From Jaminaea rosea (Eukaryota; Basidiomycota; Exobasidiomycetes; Microstromatales): a stretch of DNA of 64,000 nt. The translations under genes were made by a program, and so were the position numbers. The notes under the pieces are model-generated. The model did no database searches and had not been told where the DNA came from. It worked only from the letters and a program-made list of their open reading frames with translations. The DNA lies in the NCBI RefSeq assembly GCF_003144245.1, contig NW_020289977.1, positions 248,001 through 312,000 of the forward strand. The letters run 5' to 3'. Shown one piece after another: positions 1 to 11,800 of this stretch (the first letter of the stretch is position 1; each line of letters begins with the position of its first letter).

Positions 1-604
1 CCTCACGCCCCTTGAGCACAAGAGCCTGCAGATAGATAAGAAAGGAGCTCCGAGCCATGGCTGGCGGAGGATACGTCTAGCGTCGTCGTGAGGATCAAAG
101 GCGTGATGGCGGAAGGGCTTCGCAACGTTCCCCCTCAGGCTGGTCGAGGCATCGTGATAGCAGGCCGATGTGATGTGTTCAGAGACTCAACGGCTTCCCT
201 GCCCACCCATTGCCCCCTACCCCTCTCGTTCCTGCCTCTACAGCGATCTGCACACGCATACCGGAGGAGCAAGATCGACATTCACATAGGCCGAATGGCA
301 GCATCCATAACCCCGCATTAGCCCCGCGCTCGAGGCACGCCTGTTCAAGAAGCACAGTTGGATCGCCGCGCCACGACTTCGTTCGAGCGCTTATCAGAAG
401 GTAGGTTCGCAGAGAGTGAACAGCATCAGCTTGGACCTTCATCGTCCCCATAGGCGGCTTCGGCCGTGTCATCCCGCGCTCGAAAGACACGATATCGGCG
501 ACCAATAGAGCTCATAGACCTCAAGCCTCGTGCCCTTTCTCACTGCGTCTGTGTCTACAATTTGATTATTTGATTGAATACCCCTCACAGCCTGAACAAG
601 GTGT
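1..604. other. Intergenic, no gene supported
   Basis: No open frame here has a recognisable domain or a plausible splice structure. The short frames on both strands overlap one another and look like GC-driven chance. The right edge is the stop codon (605-607) of the minus-strand methyltransferase-LSM gene, so part of this stretch is probably its 3' UTR. Confidence 0.5.
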
Positions 605-2015
605 CTACGCATACATGTTGGGATCATCAGGCCATCCCGCTCCCATCGGCCCAGCACCACCGCCTCTCCCCTCAGCGTCGCCATCCTGTACCTCTACCCT
701 CCCCACATCCTCCCCCCTGATCATCACCATTCCTACGAAACGGCGAGAGGCCACACGATCCTCTGTAGCCATTTCTGCATCTCCGCTCCCCGCCTGGTCA
801 TGCAGCGTCCACTCCTCCGTGTCAGAGAGAACTACATTCCCTGCATCGTCCACACATTTGAAGTCGCCTTTGAAGACGCGCTGCTGCTGCTGCTGGTGGT
901 CCTGCGCCTGATCTGCGCTGCTGTCGAGTGAAGAGGCTAGGCGAAGGTGAATCAGAACGGTGCGATTGATGAAGCGTGCCTGGATGGCTTCGGCGGCCTG
1001 GAAGGAGGCGGCGTCGGGCTGGACCTTCTTGCTTTCATGGATTGCTGGTATAGCTGGTGGAGCGACGGAGGACGAGGCGGCGGAGCGAGGAGACTTGATA
1101 GCCTTGAAGCGTAGCCGGACATCTGGGAACGAGAGCTAAGTGTTCAGCATGCTACCATCGAGTCTTGCTTCGCCTTCGACACCTACACATTGCAGTCCAG
1201 GTCCCGCTTTCCTCATCGTACATATCCGGCCTCAACATCTCCTCTAGCTCCTCCATTGCCCTGGCCCTCACTTGATCGCTGGGCATCGCGTTCAAGAATG
1301 TCCCGCCAAAGGTCTCCAGCCACCCTCTCAATCCGGCAGACAGCGGTGTCGGCCGCGGCACGAGCTCGCAAGACTCCACCTCGAACATGGGCTCCCCATC
1401 CTCACCTGGCGAGCTCAGAAGCTTGCGATACGCTTCAGGCGTAGGGAAGTACCAAGGATCCACCTCTTTGGGATCTTTCTCTGGCGCATATCTCCGCAGC
1501 ATTGCGTGCAGAGCGCCACGTACACCGATCATGTTGAGGAATCCGCCACATTCCCCGACAAAGGAACCCCCCGGCTTGAGGGCCTGATGAGCGCCGCAGA
1601 CCACGGCGATTGGGGAGGCTTTCATCCAATGGAGGGCGGCATTGCTGAATACGCTGTCGAAGGAGTGAAAGAGGCCAGGTTGGGTGCGCAGCCAGGAAGG
1701 GAGGCCGCAGCAGTCCACCAGATGATATTCGATATTCCCGCTGCCGGCCAACCTCGCAGACCGCAACATATCCTCCGAAGCGTCTACGCCGACCACCTTT
1801 CCTGCCCCGTTGCCTTCACCGACCTGCTGGGCGATGATTCGCGTCAACTCTCCCGATCCACACCCAATGTCTAGCACCCTTTGGCCAGGTCGAGCATCGA
1901 GGAGCTGCAGGACGGCAGAGGTATTTGCGGCACTGTACACGAAACTGGCTTTGCTCTGGTAGGTGGCCGCGTGCTCGGAATGGTGGTAAGTTGGCGCAAT
2001 GGAGGACGAGGACAT
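605..2015 (-). CDS. SAM methyltransferase fused to a NAA38-like LSM domain
   Basis: Exons 1187-2015 and 605-1122 (intron 1123-1186, GTAGGT...CAG) give 448 aa. The N-terminal ~285 residues are a class I SAM-dependent methyltransferase of the trans-aconitate/UbiE-like type. They carry motif I VLDIGCGSGEL, the acidic-loop strand VVGVDASEDML and FSNAALHWM. Exon 2 first completes the last methyltransferase strand (AMYVRLRFKAIK, made across the junction). After a Ser/Ala/Pro linker it continues into an LSM fold from about residue 325: FINRTVLIHLRLA, VFKGDFKCVDDAGNVVLSDT, then FVGMVMIRGEDVGRVEV. This resembles NAA38/Mak31/LSMD1, the auxiliary subunit of N-terminal acetyltransferase C. Exon 2 has no in-frame ATG upstream of the LSM domain, so the LSM part has no start of its own there. 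The ATG at 2015 was chosen because the open frame above it has no ATG. The substrate is unknown. Fusion is inferred from frame and splice signals, not from transcripts. Confidence 0.75.
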
Positions 2016-2462
2016 GAACTGATCTGTTGAGGTGTCTGAAATTGATGCTGCGCTCGACGTGGATGCCCTGCGTGTGCTTTGATGCTCTCGAGGCCGTTGC
2101 GAGCTTGAACTTGATGGTATAAGCTGGACGGGAAGAAAGGGCAACAGATTTGCGCACGGGGCACCCCAGTCATTGCTCGCTCGGAGGAGCCACAGCGCTT
2201 CTGGCTTCCTGTCTTCGACATTAAGACGGACGGTATCACTTCCTCGAGACGTTCGTTAAAGCTATAGCATTGTGGATTTCGGTGCTGCCAGCCTCAGCAC
2301 GCTCCGGGCGGCGAGGAAAGCTTTGACGACACGGCAGGTGTCCGGCTGGCGGCGCACGCGCACTTGGTCGAGAACGGTATTTACAAATACAAGGCGCGGC
2401 ACTCAGAGTCTTCTTCTTGTAGCCCTTCTGTCCAGATTCATTTCAGTGCGCACGATCCTCCC
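2016..2462. other. Intergenic: methyltransferase 5' region and MADS gene 3' region
   Basis: Sequence between two minus-strand genes. The frame of the methyltransferase stays open upstream of 2015 but without an ATG, so it is treated as 5' UTR or promoter. An unrecognised upstream exon cannot be excluded. No other feature is seen. Confidence 0.45.
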
Positions 2463-4580
2463 CTACGCAAACGTGGTGCCCGCACCGCCACTCTCACTCT
2501 TACCACCACCCTCACGAACAGCCGCCGTGGGCGCCGGCAAGAAGCTCTGCGCGGTAGCGGGCATCTGCAGCCCCTTTTGTTGCTGCGTCGTCGCAGAGGG
2601 GTACTGCAGATCGAAGCGGTGGCGCTCATCCTGCGTTTGGTATGCTGCTTGACCACCAAATCCAAGTATACCAGGCATGGTGGGGGCGACAGCGCCGCCG
2701 ATAAAGCCGCTGGTGTTGGCGGTAGCGGCTGCGGGCATCGTTTTGAGTGAAGAGGGGTTTGGGCCTCCCATGGGTGGCGCAAAGCCATTTGCAGTCGGCA
2801 AGCCTGCCATTGCTCCTCCTCCCACACTCGTAGCGCTTGCGTGGAAGTCCGCTCCCCCCGGCAGGAATCCCGTAGCCAACAAGTCTCCAAGGGACGACTC
2901 CCCTCCACTACTCCCGTTGGGCGTCGGATTGGAGCTCAAACTCGATGCCAACAACGGCGTATCACCCGCCGTGCTGCTAGACGCCGTACGGTCGTCCGTC
3001 CCTGGTCGGGAGGACAAGGTTGTACCGCCCGAAGAGACGGAAGATACGGGCGCTGAGGCTGAGTGGTTGGAGGTGGGCGGTATGATGGAGAGGACGTGCG
3101 ATGGGTGAGTGAGGTGGTTTTGCTGTGGATAAGGAGGCATGGCGAAAGACGATGAAGAGGAGGAGCGCGAGAAGGATGCACCGGGTAGATTGCCGCCGCT
3201 GCCGCCGTAAATAGCGCCATTGGGCGGGAAGGGCGACATGCTTTGTGAAGCTCCCGAAGGCGTGTGCGAGGCGTAGATTTGGTGCTGCTGATGATGATGA
3301 GGGAGAGCGTGGAATGGCGCGTGCGCGTGCGGGTGCGCATCGGCTGTCATGGGCCTCGGCATGGAGGGGAGCATGTGGTCGGGCGGCGTCGAAAGGCTGT
3401 TGCGTCGGCCGTGCCCAGCGCCAGGCCAGGATGAGCCAACGTTTGCATGTGAAGACAGGTTTGCGCTTCCGCTGCCAGGCGCATTTCCGGGCGGCATCGA
3501 CATTGAGGGCGGCAAGTTGGGCAAGAAAGGTGATGCTTGATGGCTGCCATTTTGCCCGCCGACAGGGACGTAGGCGCTTGACGGATGATTCTGATGCTGA
3601 TGGTGGTGGATCGGTTGGCTGAGAAGGCTGGTGTGATCAAGGCTATCCGGCAGTGAAGCGCGATGGTGAGCTCGCAGCATCGCCGGACGAGCTGCATCCT
3701 GTTGAAGCTTGTTTATGGAGGTGAAGACAGCAGCCTTGTCATCGGCGGTGGATACGCCGCTGTCTTCCCCAATGCCATCGATGTCATCGGCATCACGAGC
3801 ACCGCCTTTGCGCTTCATGCTGCCACCTCCGGCACCATGAGAGCTCGAGCTAGCACCACCGCTGTAGGACGGACCACTGCCTGAGGGTCCACTGTTCGAC
3901 CCTCGCCCTCCGCCTCGGCCGCTACGACCAGCGCCAGCTCCACCGCTGCCTCCTGCTCCGCCGCTACCTGACGGCCCTGCTCCTCCTGAGGGACCGGGCC
4001 CGTCCCAGTCCTTTGAATATTCAGCATCGTCATCGTCGTCATTGTCATTGATGCCGACGTAGTCCTTTGGGCCCTTGCTCTCGGTCACTCCGTCGAACTC
4101 GGTGTAGCGGAGCAGGACTCTGCGAGGGTAAGAGAAGAGCGGGTCGGTCAGTATATGCTAAGGTTTGAACGAGAGCTTCATGCAGGGAACTCACTGGTCG
4201 ATGTCGCCCGAGCAGAATTGTGAGAGTCTGCAAGGGAGAGGACGAGGAACATCAGTCAATGTGCACGATAGGCCCGTCACTACCTGATCGCCTCTGCGCC
4301 CACTCACTTGCCATTGTGCCCAAAGACAATGACGGCGACCTGCGAGTCTGTGAGCGTCGCGAGCTCGTAGGCCTTCTTGAATAGGCCAGCCTTGCGCTTG
4401 AGATACGTGACTTGACGATTGCGGCCCTCTATGAGCGAGCGCAATATGAGACGTCAGGTTAAGTCCCTCGTCCCTCGTCCCTCGTCTCGCTCGACCTCGC
4501 GATTGCCAAGCCTCAATTGGGCCTCAGCACGGCGTACACTCACCCTGAATAGGTTCGATTTTGATCTTCTTGCGTCCCAT
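2463..4580 (-). CDS. MADS-box transcription factor, MEF2/RLM1 type
   Basis: Four exons (4544-4580, 4308-4428, 4195-4227, 2463-4119) give 615 aa. The spliced N-terminus is a MADS domain: [12 protein letters not shown] at the start, then [20 protein letters not shown] and [15 protein letters not shown]. It is followed by the short MEF2-like extension [14 protein letters not shown]. The [12 protein letters not shown] pattern places it in the MEF2/Rlm1/Smp1 branch rather than the SRF/Mcm1 branch. The rest (about residues 95-615) is disordered, with an Asp run, Gly/Ser-rich blocks, His/Gln-rich blocks and Pro/Ala segments typical of activation regions. Rlm1-type factors act in the nucleus, often downstream of the cell-wall-integrity MAP kinase. 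That role is inferred here from family. Intron 1 (4429-4543) contains a short tandem repeat. All donors are GTGAGT. Confidence 0.9.
4464..4484. repeat. Three copies of a 7-bp unit in MADS intron 1
   Basis: The heptamer TCCCTCG occurs three times head to tail inside the first intron of the MADS-box gene. It lies outside coding sequence, so copy number can vary without changing the protein. Confidence 0.7.
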
Positions 4581-6240
4581 AACGACGGCGTGGTGCTATA
4601 GATGTCTTGACGCGGTATCTATTGAAATGAGTAACGACGAGAAGCTGGAAGTCAGGAAGCCAGCTCTCATCTCGTCAAGCCTTCGTGCGGACCTGCGGGC
4701 AGGGTCGGTCATAGACCGGCTCAGGGCGTGGAGAAGGAGCGGAGCGCCTGCTTGCCTTGCTTCGCAAGTGGCCGCAAAAGCAAGCTCCGCGCCGCCAGCC
4801 GCCGCGCCAACCGCCAGCCGGATGCTGCTTCGACTTCGCAACTTACCGTTCGAAAAGTCGCCAGGCGCAACGCTGGTATGGGAACCGGTTGGGAAGGAGC
4901 TGATGCGCTAGTGGGTTGTTTTCTCGTAGCGCGGGGACGGGCGATGATCGATGAGTGGTAGCGCGTAAGCTTAATGGTCGAATGGGAGGAGGCAGGAAAG
5001 AAGGAAGTGAGGTTGTCGAGGAGTTCAGCTGTTGTAGTAGTGCTCGCAACGATGGTCAGGCAGTCGTCCCTTCGGCTTGACCGCTTCTGCGTCTGCGTCT
5101 GCGTCTGACTGAACTGACTGGAGGTGGGAGAGGAGGTCAAGGCGAGGCAGAGCAGGCAAGCGGGCAAGCAGGCAAGCGGGCAAGCAAGGCAGGCAGAAAG
5201 CGAGATTGCAGGCCCTGCAAGCCTGCAAGGCAAAGTGAAACTGCCCTCTCCTCCCTTGAGAGCTTCGACCGGGCATTTCAAGGTGATCGACAGGCGACCG
5301 ACGACACACCGCGAATCGAGGATCGTCGGGCAACGACGAAGGAAGAGCCTTGGTCTCACATTGCCCTCGGCGTTGACAGGCGACAGACAGTTTGACCCTC
5401 TGCGCACGAGAAGGCAGCCGCGGCGGCGGCTTGGCCGGCTTCGAGGAATAGAATGAGGGTCGACCCTGGCCACGATGCACGCACGACTTTGGAGGATTTC
5501 AGGGCAGGGCGCGGAAATGAAGGGTATGCGGGGGCCCATTGTAGGCGAGAAAGGGCATCGTAACGATGCTGCTGCGCTCTGCTATCTCTTTGGGCTGCGA
5601 GACTTGCAAGACAACGTTCGTGAATGCCACGTGATGAGAGGAGCAGAAGAAGCCGCCAGCCCATGTCATGCATGCACAGATGATGGTCAGCGAGCGCCTA
5701 GGAGCCGACGAGCAGATGGTTTCGGACATTGCGAGAAATAGCGCGAGATAGACTGCGAAGCTTCGTCGTCGATTGCCCGTGCTCAATGTGCCTGCTTGCT
5801 CTGCCTTGGCCCGACGCCGTATCTGATCGCGAGGTGATGGACGATGAGGGAAATTTGTTTCCAAGATGGGGGCCTCGCAGCTCGCCAGGCAATGCCGGCC
5901 TTAGCACGGCTTACCCTAACGTGACTGGGCAAGATCCACTCTTGAGCGTGGGCCCCAAGCAATAGCGGCGCGAAGGTCATGCCTCCGTCGCTACCACGGA
6001 AATTATGAGAATTTCGTTGGTCAATTCATGGCCATTGTGAGCGCCGAGGCGTTGAAATTGGGTCGATCATTGGAAGGGCCGAAGCGCAAGAACGGGCCGG
6101 CTGGTCTGGGCTGAGCATTGCTCTTCCTCTCCCCTCTGGTTCCGATAGCCCGACGTCGATTTTGGCTGATCCTCAACGAGATCGATTGCAAACACGCATC
6201 TTGGCTCTCACATCATCGCTGCAGGATTCTGGTGACCCTC
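4581..6240. other. 1.66-kb divergent intergenic region (MADS factor / MFS transporter)
   Basis: This is the shared upstream space of the minus-strand MADS gene and the plus-strand MFS transporter. Several open frames cross it, one up to about 270 codons on the minus strand. None shows a domain, a plausible start context or conserved-looking composition. Simple tandem repeats lie at about 5088-5107 and 5154-5190. The length suits regulatory sequence and long 5' UTRs. Confidence 0.5.
5088..5190. repeat. Two short tandem-repeat tracts
   Basis: At about 5088-5107 a TGCGTC hexamer is repeated three times. At about 5154-5190 an 8-bp unit GGCAAGCR (R = A or G, alternating) is repeated four to five times, ending in GCAAGGCAGGCAG. 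Both lie upstream of the MADS gene on its strand. Confidence 0.7.
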
Positions 6241-8168
6241 ATGGCCCAAACACCTGCAAGCCAACGTTCAGAGGCACTCCTGCTCGCTTCAGCAGAGGAT
6301 GGCAATGGGGCTGCGCTGGGCCATGGTCCCAGAATGAGGCGCCCTTCAGCGAGGTCTGTACCTCCGATGCGCTTGCCCGAGCACCGCGACATGGTGTCGC
6401 TTTGGCTGGCTCGCGACGTTTTGATGCCAGCCATCCTGCCCCCGAAGGTACGACTGTTCTTCATCGGAGCTCTGGCTTCCATTAGCGGATTGATCTATGG
6501 CCTCGACACGGGGTCGATTGGACCTCTGACAGAGATGCCGCAATTTGAAGCTGTTGGTGGTGCAATCACGACATCGTCTAGTCTGCAAGGCTTTTTTGTT
6601 GCTTCCATTCTGCTCTCAGCGTCCATCAGCTCGCTATGCAGCGGATACATTGCAGACAAGTAAGTGCGCGTACGCCATCGGGCGAGATGTTGAAGCTGAT
6701 CCCGATACCTCTTGCTAGGATCTCACGACGCTTCGGTATAGGCACAGGCGCCCTGGTCATCATTGTAGGTACGACACTCTCTGCCGCCAGCCAGAACATG
6801 GCTTCTCTCTTCGCCGCTCGCCTGATTACCGGCATTGGCGCCGGCCAAACGGTAAGCGTAGCCTCTATTTGGCTGCTGGAGGTAGCGACGCCAGATGTAC
6901 GTGGCAAGCTTGCAGTCATGATTCAGTTTATGATCACGATTGGAATCATGTCGGGCTATTTCATCTGCTACGGGTCTCAGCGTATCCCGTCGAGCCTGTC
7001 ATGGAGGCTGCCCTTCATCATTCAGACGATTTGCGCCGCTCTGCTGGCCTTCAGCGTGCTGGCCTTCATACCGTTCTCTCCGCGCTGGCTCGTAGCTCAC
7101 GGGCATGAGGAGAGAGCCGTCGACGTGCTTAGACAGCTGCGAGGTAGACGCGATGCGATGCACACTGAGGAAGATGAGATCGTCATTCAAAAGGAGCTGG
7201 CCGACATCAAGGCGTCTATCGCAGCTACGACGCTCAGCAGCGGGCGTTCCGCCTCGTACGCCGAGCTCTTCCACAAGCGTTACCGCTTCCGTACTTGGCT
7301 TGGCATCTTCTTTATGGCCTGCCAGCAGCTCAGCGGCATCGATGTGTGAGTGCGAGGAGCGGGCGTCTCGTTAAAGTGCCAAGGTAACTGATGTCTCATC
7401 CTGTCCCGTCATCAGGATCCTCTACTTCTCACCCATCATCTTCTCTTCGACCTTCAGCGGCACCACGGCCACCTTCCTCGCCTCTGGCGTGTCCGGCATC
7501 GTCCTCGTCGTTTCGACGATCCCGGCACAGATCTGGATGGACAAGTGGGGGCGTAAGCCGACGATGGTGTGGGGAGGGGTCGCCATGGCTACACTCTTTC
7601 TCATCATCGGCTCACTGTTTGCGGCTTTCGGGGATCGACTGCCGGCGGACGAGAATGGCGAGCCACGCGTGGTGCTCAGAGGAGGAGCAGCCAAGTGGGT
7701 TGTGGTCGTCTGTATCTACCTCTTCATCGCGGTGAGCATGAGACGAGGCAGTGATTCAACCTGGCTGTCACGATCACTGATACCTCATCCTTGCGCCCTA
7801 TCTCCGGCAGGCCTTCTCTCTCAGTTGGGCCCCCGTGACACGCATCTACGCCGGGGTGAGTACGCTTTCAATGCGCAGCACGATCGCGGTCGTAGCTGAT
7901 CAATTTCCCCTACGACCGTAACCAGGAGATCATGCCGACTCGTCTCCGCTCTCGGGCCGCAGCAGCCCAGCAGCTTGCCAATTGGTCGAGCAACTTCTTC
8001 GTAGCGCTCATCGCTCCAGTCTTTCTTCGAGCTTCGCCCTCTGGCCCATACTTCCTCTTTTCGGGATGTATCGTCCTTTCGACAATCGTGTGCGTCTTCA
8101 AGGTCAAAGAGACCAAGGGCAAGTCGCTCGAGGCCATTGCTGAGCTCTTCGAGGCGCGCGAGGATTGA
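6241..8168 (+). CDS. MFS transporter, sugar-porter family
   Basis: Five exons (6241-6659, 6719-7345, 7416-7731, 7811-7855, 7926-8168) give 549 aa. This is a plasma-membrane-type major facilitator with about 12 hydrophobic segments. The family signature is visible in order: GLIYGLDTGSIG in TM1, ADKISRRFG between TM2 and TM3, an R-rich loop with FSPRWLVAHG after TM6, GIDVILYFSPIIF in TM7, DKWGRKP between TM8 and TM9, and KETKGKSLE after TM12. The 70-residue N-terminus is hydrophilic. Sugar porters carry hexoses, polyols or related solutes with or without protons; the substrate cannot be told from this sequence. The 45-nt exon 4 is small but keeps frame and supplies the WAPVTRIYAGE region, where this family usually has PxxYxxE. 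The start ATG follows an in-frame open stretch upstream, so a longer N-terminus is possible. Confidence 0.9.
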
Positions 8169-8874
8169 TAGTTCACGCGCCGATGCCCTTTCTGGTTCAG
8201 AGTGGAGTCACTTCGCTGCTGTAGCGACCGTTCTTCCCCCCTTATCGCAATGTCGACTCTGGTCCACCTCTCGAAGTCTGCATTTACACTGATGCCAAAT
8301 GCTTAGCCGCACTGATGCCAAGTCGATGAGAGTCGCCATCGAGTCATACTGATCGTCACCTTACCTCCGGACGAGGGGCGAGCGTATCATCGGGACAGCG
8401 GTCCCGGCGAGGCCGTCAGGCGAGGATGACGGGCACAAGAGGGGTTCGGGCGGTTTGGCTCTCATTCACCGTCCAGCCAGACGCGCTCAGCGAATGCACC
8501 CTCCGTCGCCGCTGCAAGCACGAGGTCGCCGCTCCACAGCGTTTTTACCCCCGTCGTCGTCTTCCGCCTGATCCTCTCCCTCGAGACTGGTTCGATGCGG
8601 TCATGCAGCGGCAGGCCAAATTCTCCCTGCGGGCAGGCAAGAATGACGACGCCTCCAAGGAGCGCAGGGCGAAGGACACTTAACCCCGATTGAAAGCGGC
8701 CAAAAGCATTGGGAGGCCAAGTTGAAATTGTTCAGCAACGACGTCTTTGTCCTCTTCACCATCACTTCGACGTCCATACCGTCGAGAGTGTGCGCGTGTC
8801 CGCAAGCTTAGGCCGAGGCTGCCATCAACTCGCGGCGAGAACAGCAGCTGACAAACACTGCGCTTCGCTCCATC
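8169..8874. promoter_or_regulatory. Upstream region of the PDR transporter, with a 12-bp direct repeat
   Basis: 706 bp between the MFS stop and the ABC transporter ATG. The 12-mer CACTGATGCCAA occurs twice in the same orientation, at 8287-8298 and 8310-8321 (23 bp start to start, about two helical turns). No known pleiotropic drug-response element was recognised. A small open frame at 8426-8683 has no support as a gene. Confidence 0.4.
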
Positions 8875-11800
8875 ATGAGCTCCAATCAAGATCAGCCATA
8901 CAATGCCGAGGCGCCTCCATCATCCGCAGGGGCCCCTGGCGCAGAAGCAGCAGATGAATCAAGATCCGCCCTTGCTCCCGCTCCCGCCGTCGCCTCAACG
9001 GATCATGGTGGGAAGGCAGGCCTCCAGGGTGGCTCGCAGCTTCAAAAGCAGACCAGCACCGGTACATGGGGTGAACGAGCGACTGGGGAACCAGTCGACC
9101 CCAAGCAAGCCATGCAAGACTTCCAGCTCGCCCGCGAAGAGAGCCGACAATCCCGATCCAGCATGCCGCGCAGCATGGGACGCATGCTCAGCAGGTCGCG
9201 CACTGGCCGTCAGTCCGAGATCGTGGAGAAGACGCACGAGGGAGACAAGTCGGAGGAGGAGAGAGGTTTTGATCTCGGTGAATGGATGCTTGCCCGCAAG
9301 GCTCAGCGCGAGGAGCAAGGTGTTCACAGCGAGAAGCCACTGGGCGTATCATGGCGCAATGTCAACGTCGTGAGCCCGACAGGAGCTGGCGCCAAGGTCT
9401 TCGTCAAGACTCTACCCCAGGCCATCGTCAACACGGCGACCAGGGATCCCATCAATGTCCTCTCCAACCTGATTCCACCTCTTGGTAAGATGATGGGCCC
9501 CAAGACGACACCCACACCAATCATCCACGGCCACGACGGTGTCCTCAAGGCCGGTGAGATGCTCCTCGTCCTCGGTCGTCCTGGGTCCGGATGCTCTACC
9601 ACGCTTCGAGCCTTGACAAATAGCTCTCACGCCAACTTGACCACCCAGGGATCCATCACCTACGGTGGTCTCACTCCTGGCGAGATCGCACGCAAGTATC
9701 GCGGCGAGACCATCTTCGTCGATGAGGACGACATCCACTTTCCGACCATGACCGTCGAGCAGACGCTGCGCTTCGCTCTCATGTGCAAGGTGCCTCACCG
9801 CTCTTCGCGTCTACGTGACGAGGGCCGTGGAGCGTTCATCGACCTCATTATTGAGGTTCTCTTGAAAATGTTTGCTATGACGCACGTACGCAATACCATC
9901 GTCGGTGACGCTGCCGTACGCGGAGTCTCCGGCGGTGAGCGCAAGCGTGTCACTCTTCAGGAGGCCTTGGCTACCGACGCCTCGGTGATGGCCTGGGACA
10001 ATTCCACTCGAGGTCTCGACGCATCAACCGCCCTCGACTACGCCCGCTCCTTGCGCGTCATCACCGACGTTGGCCAACGCACTACGATGGCCACCCTCTA
10101 CCAAGTCTCTGAGAGCATCTACGACCTCTTCGACCGCGTGTCCGTCATCGACGAGGGCCTGTGCATCTACTACGGGCCCCGAGATCAGGCGCGACGCTAC
10201 TTTGAAGAGCTCGGCTACTACTCTCCGCCTCGCCAGACTACGTCTGACTTCGTCTGCGCTGTCACCGACCCCAACCAAGTTATCTTTCGTGAGGGCTTCG
10301 AGAAGAAGGCGCCCCGCACCGCCGAGGAGCGCGAGAGCGCTTGGAAGTCTAGTCAGCTTTACAAGGATCTGCTGGCCGAGGTTGACCAGTACGAGACGGC
10401 GGTCAAGAACAACGAGGTCCGCGAGGCCGAGAATCTCAAGGAGAGGGTTCGCGCCAAGAAGAACAAAGGTGTGCGCCACAGCTCGCCCTACACCGTTAAC
10501 TACTGGGATCAAGTCAAGGCATGCATGTACCGCGATCTCCTCGTCAAGTGGGGCGCCCGAGGCGATCTCTACATCAAGTTCTTCACCATTGTCTCCGTCT
10601 CCCTCATGATCTCGTCACTATTCTACAAGCAGAGCATGGACTCGACTGGCGCCTTTACTCGCGGAGGTGTCGTCCTCTTCGCCTGTCTCTTCAACGGTTG
10701 GCTCCAGCTCTCCGAGTCGTACGAGGCTGTTGCTGGCCGACCGATGCTCACGCGTCATGGACAGTTCGCCTTCTATCGACCATCGGCCGTTTCCATCTCA
10801 AGAGCACTCGTCGACATTCCATTCTTGGTCGTGCAGTGCGTGGTCTCGACGATCATCATCTACTTTTTGGCCAACTTGCGTGTCAATGCGGGCGCCTATT
10901 TCATCTTCCTGGTCTACACATTCCTCTGCGCCTACAACCTCACAGCCCTCTACCGAGCCTTTGCCGCGTTCTCGCCCGGTTTCAACGAGGCCATTCGCTT
11001 CTCGGTACTGGGCCTCAACTTGATCATCATCTTCGTCGGCTACGTCATCCGTCGCCCGCAGATGAACTGGCTCATCTGGCTCAATTACGCCAATGGTATC
11101 TCGTACGCATTTGAGGGCATGCTCGCCAACGAGTTCAAGTACCCAATCGAATGCAATCCTTCGCAGATCGTGCCCTTCAACGCTGCGCGCGATGCGACCT
11201 ACCAGACGTGCTCTCTCACGGGTGGCAGGCCCGGGTCGCTCGTGGTCACCGGCGAGGACTACCTATCTACCACGTTCAACTATAGCCAGTCGAGCGTCGG
11301 ACCCAATATCGGTGTCGTCATCGCCTTCAGCGCTCTCTACCTCATCGTGACGGTCATTGCGTCCGAGGTCATGAACTACGGCGGCGCAGGCGGTGGTGTC
11401 ACCGTCTTTGCCAAGACCAAGGCGGCCAAGCGGGAAGTTGCGGCCACTAAGCCGCCCAACGCCGATGACACTGAAGCAGCCGCTGCACCCGCCGACCGCA
11501 CATCATCGCATTCTTCATCCAATGCCACGCCCGTCGACTCACAACCTCCTCAGGGCGGCTTCGAACAGGCGAACAAGAATGGCGAGAAGCAGACTGGCGG
11601 TCTTGAGCGTATCAAGACGCATGAGGACAAGCCCATCTTCACCTGGTCGGACATTCAGCTCGAGCTCGCTACTGGACGTAAGCTCCTTCAGCACGTTGAC
11701 GGCTACGTACGACCCGGTACTCTCACCGCTCTCATGGGTGCATCAGGAGCAGGCAAGACAACATTGATGACCGCTCTCAGTCAGCGAGGAGCTGCTGGAG

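Noticed and set aside
1272-1874. 200-codon plus-strand frame
   Set aside because: Exactly opposite the conserved methyltransferase domain; no family features.
4721-5539. 272-codon minus-strand frame upstream of the MADS gene
   Set aside because: Low-complexity, includes the tandem repeats, no domain, and lies in the probable leader or promoter.
8426-8683. 85-codon frame upstream of the PDR gene
   Set aside because: No domain, Arg/Pro-rich, in the promoter region.
9412-10512. Minus-strand frames opposite the PDR transporter (for example 10024-10512)
   Set aside because: Leu/Val-rich appearance arises from reading C-ending codons backwards; the sense strand has a complete PDR protein.
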